Below are positions 1 through 7,046 of a stretch of 11,726 nt of DNA, piece after piece. The stretch covers positions 1-11,726 of the forward strand of contig SXYY01000045.1 of the NCBI GenBank assembly GCA_005788145.1. Reading direction: 5' to 3'. The position numbers and the translations under genes were made by a program. This DNA is from Bacteroidota bacterium (lineage in GTDB: Bacteria > Bacteroidota > Bacteroidia > NS11-12g > UBA955). The notes under the pieces were generated by a model. The model did no database searches. It was given only the letters and a program-made list of their open reading frames with translations, and was not told the DNA's origin. Position 1 is the first letter of the stretch. Each line of letters starts with the position of its first letter.

Positions 1-1
1 A

Positions 2-811
2 AGTACCCGAATGGGCAAACGCGTAGCGGAAGTGGTTGGGCAAAGACTGGGCAAATCCATCCTCGAACTCGGCGGCAACAACGCCATCATACTTACCCCA
101 GAGGCCAACCTCGAAATGGCCATGGTGGCCATCGTGTTTGGGGCGGTGGGCACAGCTGGACAGCGATGCACAACCACGCGAAGACTCATCGTTCACGACA
201 GCATCTACGAAACCGTGAAAACCAAATTGGTTTCAGTATACGGACAATTGCGCATCGGCAATCCATTGGATGAAAACAACCATGTTGGTCCATTGATTGA
301 TCAGGATGCAGTAAATGCGTACCTCAATGCCATCGAGAAACTCAACGTCGAAGGTGGAAAAGTACTTTGTGGTGCCGAAGTTTTAAAGGGCGATCAATAC
401 GCAAGTGGCTGTTATGTTAAGCCTACGATTTGCGAGGCGAAAAATCACTTCCACATCGTACAAGAAGAAACCTTTGCGCCCATTCTCTATTTGATGTCTT
501 ATAGCCATATCGACGAAGCCATTCACATGCAAAACGATGTCAAACAAGGTCTGTCGAGTGCCATTTTCACAAACAACCTCCAAGAAGCGGAGCAATTCCT
601 AAGCGCTTGGGGTTCGGATTGTGGTATTGCCAACGTAAACATCGGCACATCCGGTGCTGAAATTGGTGGTGCCTTCGGTGGGGAAAAAGAGACGGGTGGC
701 GGACGTGAGAGCGGTTCCGATGCTTGGAAAGCATACATGCGCAGACAAACCAATACCATCAACTATGGCAAGTCATTGCCATTGGCACAAGGTATTCGCT
801 TCGATTTATAA
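2..811 (+). CDS. amaB: ALDH7-family aldehyde dehydrogenase (L-piperidine-6-carboxylate / aminoadipate-semialdehyde dehydrogenase type), 5'-truncated by window edge
   Basis: This is the C-terminal half of an NAD(P)+-dependent aldehyde dehydrogenase. Reading is open from base 2 (codons S-T-R before the ATG at 11), so that ATG is internal and the true start lies outside the window. About 269 of roughly 510 usual residues are visible. Counting from the ATG, the general-base Glu is E19 in the LELGGNN motif and the catalytic Cys is C53 in GQRCTT. The Arg just before it matches the substrate-binding Arg known in ALDH7A1. The C-terminal stretch with SGAEIGGAFGGEK, GGGRESGSDAWK, YMRR and LPLAQGI is diagnostic of the ALDH7 (antiquitin) family, which oxidises alpha-aminoadipic semialdehyde to aminoadipate in lysine catabolism. 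The substrate is inferred from family; the family call is firm. The cytoplasmic enzyme is convergent with bamA, with 51 bases between the stops and no clear terminator hairpin there. Confidence 0.93.
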   Translation, partial: STRMGKRVAEVVGQRLGKSILELGGNNAIILTPEANLEMAMVAIVFGAVGTAGQRCTTTRRLIVHDSIYETVKTKLVSVYGQLRIGNPLDENNHVGPLIDQDAVNAYLNAIEKLNVEGGKVLCGAEVLKGDQYASGCYVKPTICEAKNHFHIVQEETFAPILYLMSYSHIDEAIHMQNDVKQGLSSAIFTNNLQEAEQFLSAWGSDCGIANVNIGTSGAEIGGAFGGEKETGGGRESGSDAWKAYMRRQTNTINYGKSLPLAQGIRFDL

Positions 812-862
812 CCATTGAATCCGTGGATACGGTCAGTTGCCGCAAATGGAATCTCGGGATCC

Positions 863-3439
863 TTAAAACTGCTGTCCAATAAAAAAGTGAACCTGCGTTG
901 GCTTACCACTTGCAGGTACTTGCTTGTAATCAAATCCATACGCCCAATCCAAACCAATCAACCCAAACATTGGCATGAACAAACGAATACCTACACCCGC
1001 AGCACGCTTTAGTTGGAACGGATTGTACTTATCCATGCTCGACCATGCATCACCCGCTTCCGCAAATCCCAAAACATACACTGTGGCTGCCTGACCCGTC
1101 GTAATAGCCTGACGCAACTCAACAGTGAATTTGTTAAAAATCGGAGCACCCGCTTGCGCACCCATCGCGGTTGATGAAATGGTGTAGTTGTCATATCCAC
1201 GCTGAGAAATGATCTCTGTTGCCGCAATATTGAAACCAAAAATACCCGCACCACCCACTTGGAACCGCTCAAAGAAGGTCAGACCCAAATCCTTGTTGTA
1301 ATAGCCCAAATAACCCAAACGCGCTTTGGCCATCAAAACGGTTTTCTTAAAAATGGGCGTGTACCACTCCGCATCCAATTTCCACTTGTGGAATTCTGCC
1401 CACTTGTATTTCTCATTTAGACTCATTTCGCTGTAGTTTCTGTTCGACAGCAATGAGATTGGAGGGGTAGCCTGCACTTGGAATGTAAATGTACTACCGG
1501 AAGTGGGGTAGGTTGGATCGCTCACCGAACTTCTGGTCACATTCACTTGGAACGATGGGTTATAGCTGATGCCATTGAATCCTTTGGGGAATCCATAAAA
1601 ACCACCATCCATATTCTTCATTCGATACTGATTGAAAGAAAATCCGTACTGCAAATTGAAAAAGTCATCAGGCCATTTCAATCGCGCACCATACATCACA
1701 GAAAACCCTGTATTCATGAAAACCTGTCGCAACGGATCCGTTTTCTGTCGGAAATCAAAACTGTTTACCGTATGAAATATGCTTAAGCTCAAAGAGTTTG
1801 GCTTCTTTCCACCGAACCAAGGTTCTGTAAACGAGAAAGTATAGCCCTGATAATTCGCGCCATTGCTCTGTGCGCGCAAACTCAATTTTTGTCCATCGCC
1901 TGTGGGAACCGGACTCCATTGTTCGGGATGAAACAATTTTTTACGACTAAAGTTGTTCAACTGAATACCCGCCGTTCCAATCAATGTGGGCGTCCGACTG
2001 AAACCGTTGCCGCCCCAACCACCACTTAATTCAATTTGATCCGAGGGTTTTTCCGCCAAAGTATAATCTATATCAACGGTACCATCCTCAGGGTTTGGTT
2101 TTGGATTTACGCCCAGTTGTTCTGGATCAAACAATCCCAAAGCACCCAAATCGCGCATAGTACGCTGAATATCGCTCTTGGAGAAAACATCGCCCGGCTT
2201 CGTGCGAATTTCCCGCTGAATCACACGGTCAGATGTCTTGGTATTGCCATTCCATCGAACGCTGCCAATGGTGGCCCTGGTGCCTTCACTGATGCGAATT
2301 TCCATGTCGATGCTGTCGTTCATCACACCTACCTCAACAGGCATCATGTTAAAAAACAGGTATCCATCATCCATGTACAAAGTTTGAACATCAAACCCTC
2401 CCGGATTCTCAAACAAACGCTCTCTCAACAAAGATTGATTGAATAAATCGCCCCGCTTGATGCCCAATATGGTATCCAGCGTACCGTTTCTGAATTTCAG
2501 GTTGCCCTTCCAAGTAATGTTCCTGTAACGATACTGCTGCCCTTCAAACAAACGAATATGCACTTCAACACGATTCTCTGAAATCAATACAACACTGTCG
2601 GAGAGAATTCTCGCATCGCGATAACCCTTACTCAGGTATTTGTCTATGATGTTTTGACGCTCGGCATCAAATTCTGTCTCAATGTATTTTGACTTAACCC
2701 AAATCTGCCATTTCTTCTCTTTGCCTTTGATTTTCTTGATACTGGCTCGCAATTCTTCGTCCGCAAGCTCGTTATTGCCATAAAAAACAAACTTCTGGAC
2801 TTTAACCTTGGCGCCTTTGGTAATGTCAAAATCAAAATTCTCGTATCCTTGGAGAACGATCAAACTGTCATTGGCATTTCGCTTCGTAGCCTGCGATCGC
2901 CTGATATTTACGGATACATTGTAATACCCTTTCGCTTGATAGTATTTGACAACCTTTTCCTTGCTGATATTGATCAAATTCGGCGTGATGTACATGCCCT
3001 TACTCAGTCCTACCTCCTCCTTGAGCGTTTTCGCCTGTGAATTCGTTAATCCCAAAAATTTGTGGCCATTGAGTCGTGGCTGTTCTTGCACACGGAATTG
3101 CACAACCACCTGACCGTCATCTGTGGGCTGAAAATATACCTGAACATCGCTGAAATACTCTTGTTTCCAAAGATTCTCAATGGCCTTCGAAATCTCCCTG
3201 CCCGGAACTTTGATTTTTTGTCCAATCGAGAGCCCTGAGTAAAAAATCACTTGCGACTTCAAAACAGGTTTTCCGTTCACTTCAGAGACGAGGATATTCT
3301 TGATTGTATATTCGGCAGGCTCCACAAAATCGTAGTTGACCATGGGGGCTTGGCGATAAAAACTGTCAGAGGTTGAGCCCTGAGCAAACAAACCTTCAAT
3401 AAGCCAAGTGGCCAATGCTATGAGAATAAATTTTTTCAA
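863..3439 (-). CDS. bamA: BamA/Omp85 outer-membrane protein assembly factor
   Basis: This is the central barrel of the BAM machine, which folds and inserts beta-barrel proteins into the outer membrane. The 858 residues begin with a signal peptide (about 1-20, ending LFAQG). Five POTRA domains follow at roughly 43-120, 121-210, 212-300, 303-385 and 388-465, and then the 16-strand Omp85 barrel from about 480. The loop-6 V/IRGF motif appears in its Bacteroidota form as QRGY (R747-G748-Y749). The last residues, HFFIGQQF, form a beta-signal ending in Phe. The start is TTG: an in-frame TAG (the uppS stop) lies one codon upstream, and the first in-frame ATG (residue 33) would remove the whole signal peptide. 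There are 3 bases between the uppS stop and this start, so the two are surely co-transcribed and may be translationally coupled. It is the last gene of the operon; the OmpH/Skp chaperone genes that commonly follow bamA in this phylum are absent. Confidence 0.96.
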   Translation of the reverse strand: MKKFILIALATWLIEGLFAQGSTSDSFYRQAPMVNYDFVEPAEYTIKNILVSEVNGKPVLKSQVIFYSGLSIGQKIKVPGREISKAIENLWKQEYFSDVQVYFQPTDDGQVVVQFRVQEQPRLNGHKFLGLTNSQAKTLKEEVGLSKGMYITPNLINISKEKVVKYYQAKGYYNVSVNIRRSQATKRNANDSLIVLQGYENFDFDITKGAKVKVQKFVFYGNNELADEELRASIKKIKGKEKKWQIWVKSKYIETEFDAERQNIIDKYLSKGYRDARILSDSVVLISENRVEVHIRLFEGQQYRYRNITWKGNLKFRNGTLDTILGIKRGDLFNQSLLRERLFENPGGFDVQTLYMDDGYLFFNMMPVEVGVMNDSIDMEIRISEGTRATIGSVRWNGNTKTSDRVIQREIRTKPGDVFSKSDIQRTMRDLGALGLFDPEQLGVNPKPNPEDGTVDIDYTLAEKPSDQIELSGGWGGNGFSRTPTLIGTAGIQLNNFSRKKLFHPEQWSPVPTGDGQKLSLRAQSNGANYQGYTFSFTEPWFGGKKPNSLSLSIFHTVNSFDFRQKTDPLRQVFMNTGFSVMYGARLKWPDDFFNLQYGFSFNQYRMKNMDGGFYGFPKGFNGISYNPSFQVNVTRSSVSDPTYPTSGSTFTFQVQATPPISLLSNRNYSEMSLNEKYKWAEFHKWKLDAEWYTPIFKKTVLMAKARLGYLGYYNKDLGLTFFERFQVGGAGIFGFNIAATEIISQRGYDNYTISSTAMGAQAGAPIFNKFTVELRQAITTGQAATVYVLGFAEAGDAWSSMDKYNPFQLKRAAGVGIRLFMPMFGLIGLDWAYGFDYKQVPASGKPTQVHFFIGQQF

Positions 3440-3442
3440 TTT

Positions 3443-4192
3443 CTATGCAATTTGCTCACTAGTTTTTCCAAATCTGCGCTCCCTGGCTTGATAATCGACG
3501 ATAGCGCGATAAAAATCGTCCTTGGTGAAGTCGGGCCAAAGTACTGGCGTGAAATACAATTCACTATAGGCGATTTCCCACATCAAGAAATTGCTAATTC
3601 GCTGCTCTCCACTACTACGGATCAACAAATCTGGGTGGGGATAATCTGCAGTGCTGAGTGCTTTATTCAACGATTGCTCATCGATTTCGTCTGCTTTAAG
3701 GGTACCCTCTTCCACCGCTTTCGCTACTTTTTTCACCGCTTGGATGATATCCCACCGACCGCTGTAGCTGAGTGCCAATACCAAAGTAAGTCGATCATTT
3801 TCGGCAGTTTTCGCCTTGGTTTTTCTCAATTGATCTTGGCATTTTTGTGGCAATTGCTCAATGTTTCCAATGGTTTCCAACCGAATACCGTTTTTCATCA
3901 ACGTGGGCAACTCATCCTCAATGGTACTAACCAACAGCTCCATCAATGCGCTGACCTCCTGTTGCGGACGCGTCCAATTTTCAGTTGAAAAGGCATACAT
4001 CGTCAAATACTTCACACCCACTTCCGCGCCTGCTTCTATGGCGGCCCTTACCGCTTTTACACCACTGCGATGTCCGAAAATACGCATGTGACCCTTTTGC
4101 TTTGCCCACCGCCCATTTCCATCCATGATGATGGCTACGTGTTGGGGTATCCGTTGAGGGTCAATTTGATATTGGGAAATTCTATCTGACAA
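3443..4192 (-). CDS. uppS: Undecaprenyl diphosphate synthase (cis-isoprenyl transferase)
   Basis: A cytoplasmic, membrane-associated cis-prenyltransferase that condenses isopentenyl diphosphate onto farnesyl diphosphate to make C55 undecaprenyl diphosphate, the lipid carrier for peptidoglycan and surface polysaccharide. The 249-residue length is typical. The signature HVAIIMDGNGRWA carries the Mg2+-binding catalytic Asp (D24). FGHRSGVKAVR, YAFSTENWTRP and the C-terminal RSSGEQRISNFLMW block with the following ELYFTP are all intact, so the enzyme should be active. The only usable start is TTG at 4192-4190: the first in-frame ATG is inside the catalytic motif, and an in-frame stop (that of the upstream gene) lies just 4 codons further out. 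It sits 12 bases after the upstream DUF6089 gene and 3 bases before bamA, the DUF6089–uppS–bamA order known from many Bacteroidota. Confidence 0.96.
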   Translation of the reverse strand: MSDRISQYQIDPQRIPQHVAIIMDGNGRWAKQKGHMRIFGHRSGVKAVRAAIEAGAEVGVKYLTMYAFSTENWTRPQQEVSALMELLVSTIEDELPTLMKNGIRLETIGNIEQLPQKCQDQLRKTKAKTAENDRLTLVLALSYSGRWDIIQAVKKVAKAVEEGTLKADEIDEQSLNKALSTADYPHPDLLIRSSGEQRISNFLMWEIAYSELYFTPVLWPDFTKDDFYRAIVDYQARERRFGKTSEQIA

Positions 4193-4204
4193 AGCCTTGC
4201 AAAT

Positions 4205-5023
4205 TTACCGACAAACTTGCGGAGTAAACCTATACGAGAAGGTTAAACCCGCAAAATAATACCAATCTTTTAGGTGAGTATCCCCACGCATCGTTCCTTG
4301 CGGCACAATATTACCCCCCGTAAGGGTTTGAGCGTGTGCCCAATCTGCCGCACCCACACCTTGCTGTTCTTTGATGGTTTTATAATCTCCGTATGATTTA
4401 TAGGTGTCATCGAGGTAATCGGTAAACGTTTTTCGGAACAGAACCTCCATGCCTACGATCCAACCCCCGGCATGCTGACGGTTGCTCGCCATGGTCTTGA
4501 TGCCAAAGCCAATGGGAATTGAAGGCTGAATTTGGCTGTAGCGCTTCGCCTGCTGTTCTGTTCGAAGATCTCTTACATTCACCTCCTCTTTGTCCAAGCG
4601 ATAGGGATCAAACCAAAATCCACCCAAACCCAATAAAAAATAGGGCGTGGCGATACCGTCGTTGATGTTCGTACCAAACGGATGAAAATTGAATTCCATC
4701 ATGCTCGCCGCCTCAATCACCTTGGTTTGAAAGTTGATGTTTTGAAATTGTAACCCCGCAATATCGTTGGAGGTTCCCTGTATTTGAAGATACGAAAGTT
4801 GGTTTCGCAACCCAAAGTAACTGCTGAAATTGTGTTTCTGATACAGTGCACCAGACGGCTTGAAATGCTTGGTATTTAGACCTTTACTAAAATCACCATA
4901 ATAGTTACTCATTCCCACAGCGAAGCCCCACTCATTGCGACCAGAAAAATACTTCTGTGCGAACAAGGTCGACGGTAAAACAACCATCGCAATGGCCAAA
5001 AAAACACTGCCGAATTTTCTCAA
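4205..5023 (-). CDS. DUF6089-like outer-membrane/periplasmic protein, second tandem copy
   Basis: A 272-residue exported protein of the DUF6089 type, predicted small beta-barrel, function unknown. I choose TTG at 5023-5021, giving MRKFGSVF, a hydrophobic core and cleavage after LFAQ (about residue 22). It lies 2 bases after the upstream stop. A longer reading from TTG at 5041 overlaps the upstream gene and puts extra hydrophobic residues before the Arg-Lys, so it is less likely. Family features are the early GFAVGMSNYYGDFSKG, the middle IQPSIPIGFGIK and RKTFTDYLDD. All have counterparts in the preceding gene (GFTMGGSNYFGDLSK, VSIPLGVGFK, RKTFTDYLDD), so the two are tandem paralogues. Unlike its neighbour, it does not end in Phe: a short TPQVCR tail follows the last aromatic strand. 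It lies between its paralogue and uppS in one operon. Its position suggests an envelope role, but nothing in the sequence gives a mechanism. Confidence 0.85.
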   Translation of the reverse strand: MRKFGSVFLAIAMVVLPSTLFAQKYFSGRNEWGFAVGMSNYYGDFSKGLNTKHFKPSGALYQKHNFSSYFGLRNQLSYLQIQGTSNDIAGLQFQNINFQTKVIEAASMMEFNFHPFGTNINDGIATPYFLLGLGGFWFDPYRLDKEEVNVRDLRTEQQAKRYSQIQPSIPIGFGIKTMASNRQHAGGWIVGMEVLFRKTFTDYLDDTYKSYGDYKTIKEQQGVGAADWAHAQTLTGGNIVPQGTMRGDTHLKDWYYFAGLTFSYRFTPQVCR

Positions 5024-5025
5024 AA

Positions 5026-6012
5026 TTAGAATTGGAAACAAACCGTCTTACCACCCATGATTTTGCGGGTAAGGGTAAAGTTCAGGAACATATAGTAATC
5101 GCTGCCCTTCATGGATCCTCTGGGATTTCCCATGTAAAAACGTTCGTAGGGAAGACCTGTATTGGGATTGATGAGTTCGGAACTTCTATCCTTCATCGCC
5201 GCTGCCAAGTATCCATTTGCACCGCCCACAATTTGATCATCCACATAATCAAGGCTCACATCATCCAAATAATCCGTAAATGTTTTGCGCACGCCAAACT
5301 CAATGCCGTAGGCCCAATAGTCATCAACCTGCTGTTTGAATCCTACACCCAAAGGAATAGAAACCTGGGTAAGGTTGTATCGCTTGCGATCATTGAATTT
5401 TGTGGTTTCTTGTCCTTCTGTACTCAACGTCTGTAACTCAATCCACTGCCCATCAAACTGTTGAAGTTGTGCATTGTGAATCAATGCGCCTGTAGCATCA
5501 CGCAAACCATCCATGTAGGAGAACTGCGACTTTGGATTGAATTTGTAAACGCCAATTCCGGCAAACAGGAAAGGAGTGTAAGGACGAGTACGGGTAGACT
5601 CCTCATATCCCAATAGGTTCCACTCTCCGATGGCACTAAACTCCACGATGTCGCTGCGGAAGTTCAAGTTTCGCTGACCCCTGGTTATTTCGATTGGGTT
5701 ATCGGCTGCGTCTTTGTGTGTGAATGCAACGTCGTCTTTGAAATTCTTATCATCGCCACTAATTGCACCATAAACCGCATTCCCTCGTAAGGTTAAAAAA
5801 TCATTGTATTGGAAACGGCAAATCAAACCACCCATTAGGTGCGTTTCGCCAATCGCCACCGTCTTCGACAAATCGCCGAAATAGTTAGAGCCACCCATAG
5901 TGAATCCTGCTTCAATGGGCTTGCCCTTAAACTTCTTCTTTGCTTGAGCACTGGCTGTAGCAACCGAGCCCATTGCAACGATGGCAAACAAAGTTATTTT
6001 CAAGTGTTTCAT
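5026..6012 (-). CDS. DUF6089-like outer-membrane/periplasmic protein, first tandem copy and operon leader
   Basis: A 328-residue exported protein, predicted outer-membrane beta-barrel, function unknown. The ATG at 6012-6010 gives MKHLKITLF with a clean signal peptide cleaved after ASAQ (about residue 23). A TTG six codons upstream gives only a poor polar extension. The mature part starts with a Lys-rich patch, then the DUF6089-like GFTMGGSNYFGDLSK. Later come YTPFLFAGIGVYKFNPKS, VSIPLGVGFK, the family hallmark RKTFTDYLDD and a final strand ending VCFQF, with the terminal Phe typical of BAM substrates. It is about 56 residues longer than the second copy, mostly in an insertion in the middle (around DGLRDATGALIHNAQLQ) and in the stretch after the RKTFTDYLDD motif. 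It leads the operon; a possible Bacteroidota -7 box (6028-6035) lies just upstream. The family call rests on motif memory and operon position, not on a search. Confidence 0.85.
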   Translation of the reverse strand: MKHLKITLFAIVAMGSVATASAQAKKKFKGKPIEAGFTMGGSNYFGDLSKTVAIGETHLMGGLICRFQYNDFLTLRGNAVYGAISGDDKNFKDDVAFTHKDAADNPIEITRGQRNLNFRSDIVEFSAIGEWNLLGYEESTRTRPYTPFLFAGIGVYKFNPKSQFSYMDGLRDATGALIHNAQLQQFDGQWIELQTLSTEGQETTKFNDRKRYNLTQVSIPLGVGFKQQVDDYWAYGIEFGVRKTFTDYLDDVSLDYVDDQIVGGANGYLAAAMKDRSSELINPNTGLPYERFYMGNPRGSMKGSDYYMFLNFTLTRKIMGGKTVCFQF

Positions 6013-6027
6013 GAATGCAGTTTTACA

Positions 6028-6035
6028 CAAATTTA
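6028..6035 (-). promoter_or_regulatory. Candidate -7 element (TAAATTTG) of the DUF6089–uppS–bamA operon
   Basis: On the minus strand this octamer reads TAAATTTG, a full match to the Bacteroidota primary-sigma -7 consensus TAnnTTTG, 15 bases before the ATG at 6012. The -33 TTTG box is weak: at 20 bases spacing the sequence is TTAG. Transcription would begin about 5 bases downstream, leaving a leader of roughly 10 bases. The match is visible in the sequence; activity is inferred. Confidence 0.45.
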
Positions 6036-6079
6036 AGGGGTAAACCTTGGTTTTCCTAAAATTAGACCCATCAACTGCG

Positions 6080-6105
6080 TAAATCCCAACTGACAGAGGG
6101 ATTTA
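6080..6105 (-). promoter_or_regulatory. Perfect 8-bp inverted repeat: hairpin or operator between methyltransferase and bam operon
   Basis: TAAATCCC (6080-6087) and GGGATTTA (6098-6105) form a perfect 8-bp stem around a 10-base loop. The loop itself holds CTGACAG (6090-6096), a second small dyad almost centred on the first. It lies 17 bases after the methyltransferase stop and about 45 bases upstream of the candidate -7 box of the bam operon. No T-run follows it directly on the minus strand, so it is a poor intrinsic terminator. Its place upstream of the promoter also fits a binding site for a dimeric regulator. The function is open. Confidence 0.4.
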
Positions 6106-6122
6106 GACTACTTTTTCGAGGC

Positions 6123-6947
6123 TTATTTCCGTGATTCTGTAAGGTAATAAACGCCCATTGTTACGAAATTTCGCAATACGGGAATCGCGCCAATTACCCC
6201 CAATTGTGTCCTGGGTTTTATCCCAAATTTGTACTCATAAATGGGGTTGAATAAGTAAAATTTCTTTCCAGCAATGCCGAACTGGGATTTATGACAAATG
6301 CGTAAAAATCGCTCAATGCTAATTCCTGTGCTTCGAATCTCCTCCATGGTCCTAATGCCATTGGGCTGAACACCCAGTGCCTTCAATACCGCCGGATACA
6401 ATCCACCTGGAAGCAAGTGGTAATAAGGCATTTTTGAAGCCCACTTTTGAGGCAAGACTTGTTGGTGACCACCGTAAGGCATTTGCCAAGGTGGAAATGC
6501 GAAAAATACCCGTCCGCCGGGCTTTAAAAACCGATGCAATTGTGGCATGAATCGCGCCTGATCAGGGATGTGTTCAATCACATCTTTCAAAATAATCAAA
6601 TCAAACCGCGATCCCAAATCCGTCTCCGGAACCACATCGTAAATATCCTTGTTCAAGAATTGTACTTTCCCCTCAACCAATTCAGCTTGCATGAATTCTC
6701 GTGCAAATTCTAAGCGACTTTCTTCCAGTTCGATACCAGTGCACTGAAAACCCAAATCGGTAAACGCCTTCAAAACACCCGCTTCACCGCAACCAATTTC
6801 CAAAACCCTCATGTCTGTAGGGAAAGACCAATTCGATTGCAAAAAGGGAATTATATGTCCCACAGTAACCTTGTGGGTCATCTCAAAATACCTTCGTTTA
6901 TCGCCGTGAAACTCGTACATCGCTGAGAAAAATGGATTAAACTTCAA
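6123..6947 (-). CDS. Class I SAM-dependent methyltransferase, substrate unknown
   Basis: A cytoplasmic Rossmann-fold methyltransferase (Methyltransf_11/25 type), up to 274 residues. Motif I is VLEIGCGEAG at residues 48-57, the acidic SAM-ribose residue is in TGIELEESR (70-78), motif III-like KDIYDV is at 100-105, and FDLIILKDVIEHIPD (115-129) is the conserved strand-4/loop segment. GGRVFFAFPPWQMPYGGHQQ follows. The C-terminal third, with ETGISIERF-like TGISIERFLRI and FYLFNPIYEYKFG, resembles Bacteroidota enzymes often found in glycan or lipid modification loci, but no substrate can be read from it. The start is uncertain. TTG at 6947 gives MKFNPFFSAMYEFHGDK. ATG at 6920 gives MYEFHGDK and is favoured if the candidate -7 box over 6945-6952 is real. 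It is transcribed divergently from the lipoprotein at 7047 and lies 110 bases upstream of the bam operon in the same orientation. Confidence 0.9.
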   Translation of the reverse strand: MKFNPFFSAMYEFHGDKRRYFEMTHKVTVGHIIPFLQSNWSFPTDMRVLEIGCGEAGVLKAFTDLGFQCTGIELEESRLEFAREFMQAELVEGKVQFLNKDIYDVVPETDLGSRFDLIILKDVIEHIPDQARFMPQLHRFLKPGGRVFFAFPPWQMPYGGHQQVLPQKWASKMPYYHLLPGGLYPAVLKALGVQPNGIRTMEEIRSTGISIERFLRICHKSQFGIAGKKFYLFNPIYEYKFGIKPRTQLGVIGAIPVLRNFVTMGVYYLTESRK

Positions 6948-6974
6948 ATATGCAGCAACTTTTCTGAATTCAAC
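6945..6974 (-). promoter_or_regulatory. Candidate promoter of the methyltransferase gene
   Basis: On the minus strand GTTG (6974-6971) is followed after 18 bases by CATATTTG (6952-6945), which matches the TAnnTTTG -7 consensus at 7 of 8 defined and free positions (C for the first T). The box overlaps the TTG start at 6947. If it is used, transcription starts near 6940 and translation should begin at ATG 6920. This is a pattern match only. Confidence 0.35.
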
Positions 6975-7037
6975 GGAAAATTCTCCCCTTTCATGGCCTT
7001 TGTATCCACGCCAATCAAACTTTATGACCGAGAAATG

Positions 7038-7045
7038 TATATTTG
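7038..7045 (+). promoter_or_regulatory. Candidate -7 element (TATATTTG) directly before the lipoprotein start
   Basis: TATATTTG matches the Bacteroidota -7 consensus TAnnTTTG exactly and ends one base before the ATGATG at 7047. I see no good -33 TTTG at 19-21 bases spacing (the nearest, 6999-7002, is too far). With normal spacing the transcript would start at about 7050, which is the second ATG, so the message would be leaderless. Alternatively the match is chance in AT-rich intergenic DNA. Confidence 0.35.
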
Positions 7046-7046
7046 A

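Noticed and set aside
812..862. Possible bidirectional terminator between the convergent dehydrogenase and bamA genes
   Set aside because: Only 3-5 bp stems can be drawn (for example CCATT with AATGG), with no T-run; too weak to call.
2036..2446. A 136-codon plus-strand open frame (and another at 1478-1786)
   Set aside because: Both lie wholly antisense within bamA and have no domain signature, so they are shadow frames.
3561..3570. TCACTATAGG, resembling the core of a phage T7 promoter
   Set aside because: It encodes part of the conserved SELYF segment of UppS on the other strand and lacks the rest of the T7 consensus; chance match.
3452..3988. A 178-codon open frame on the plus strand
   Set aside because: It is antisense to uppS, whose catalytic motifs are intact; the translation has no recognisable motif or signal and is a codon-composition shadow.
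6013..6030. TTG start at 6030 for the first DUF6089 gene
   Set aside because: It sits inside the candidate -7 box and adds six residues before a perfect signal peptide; ATG 6012 is better.
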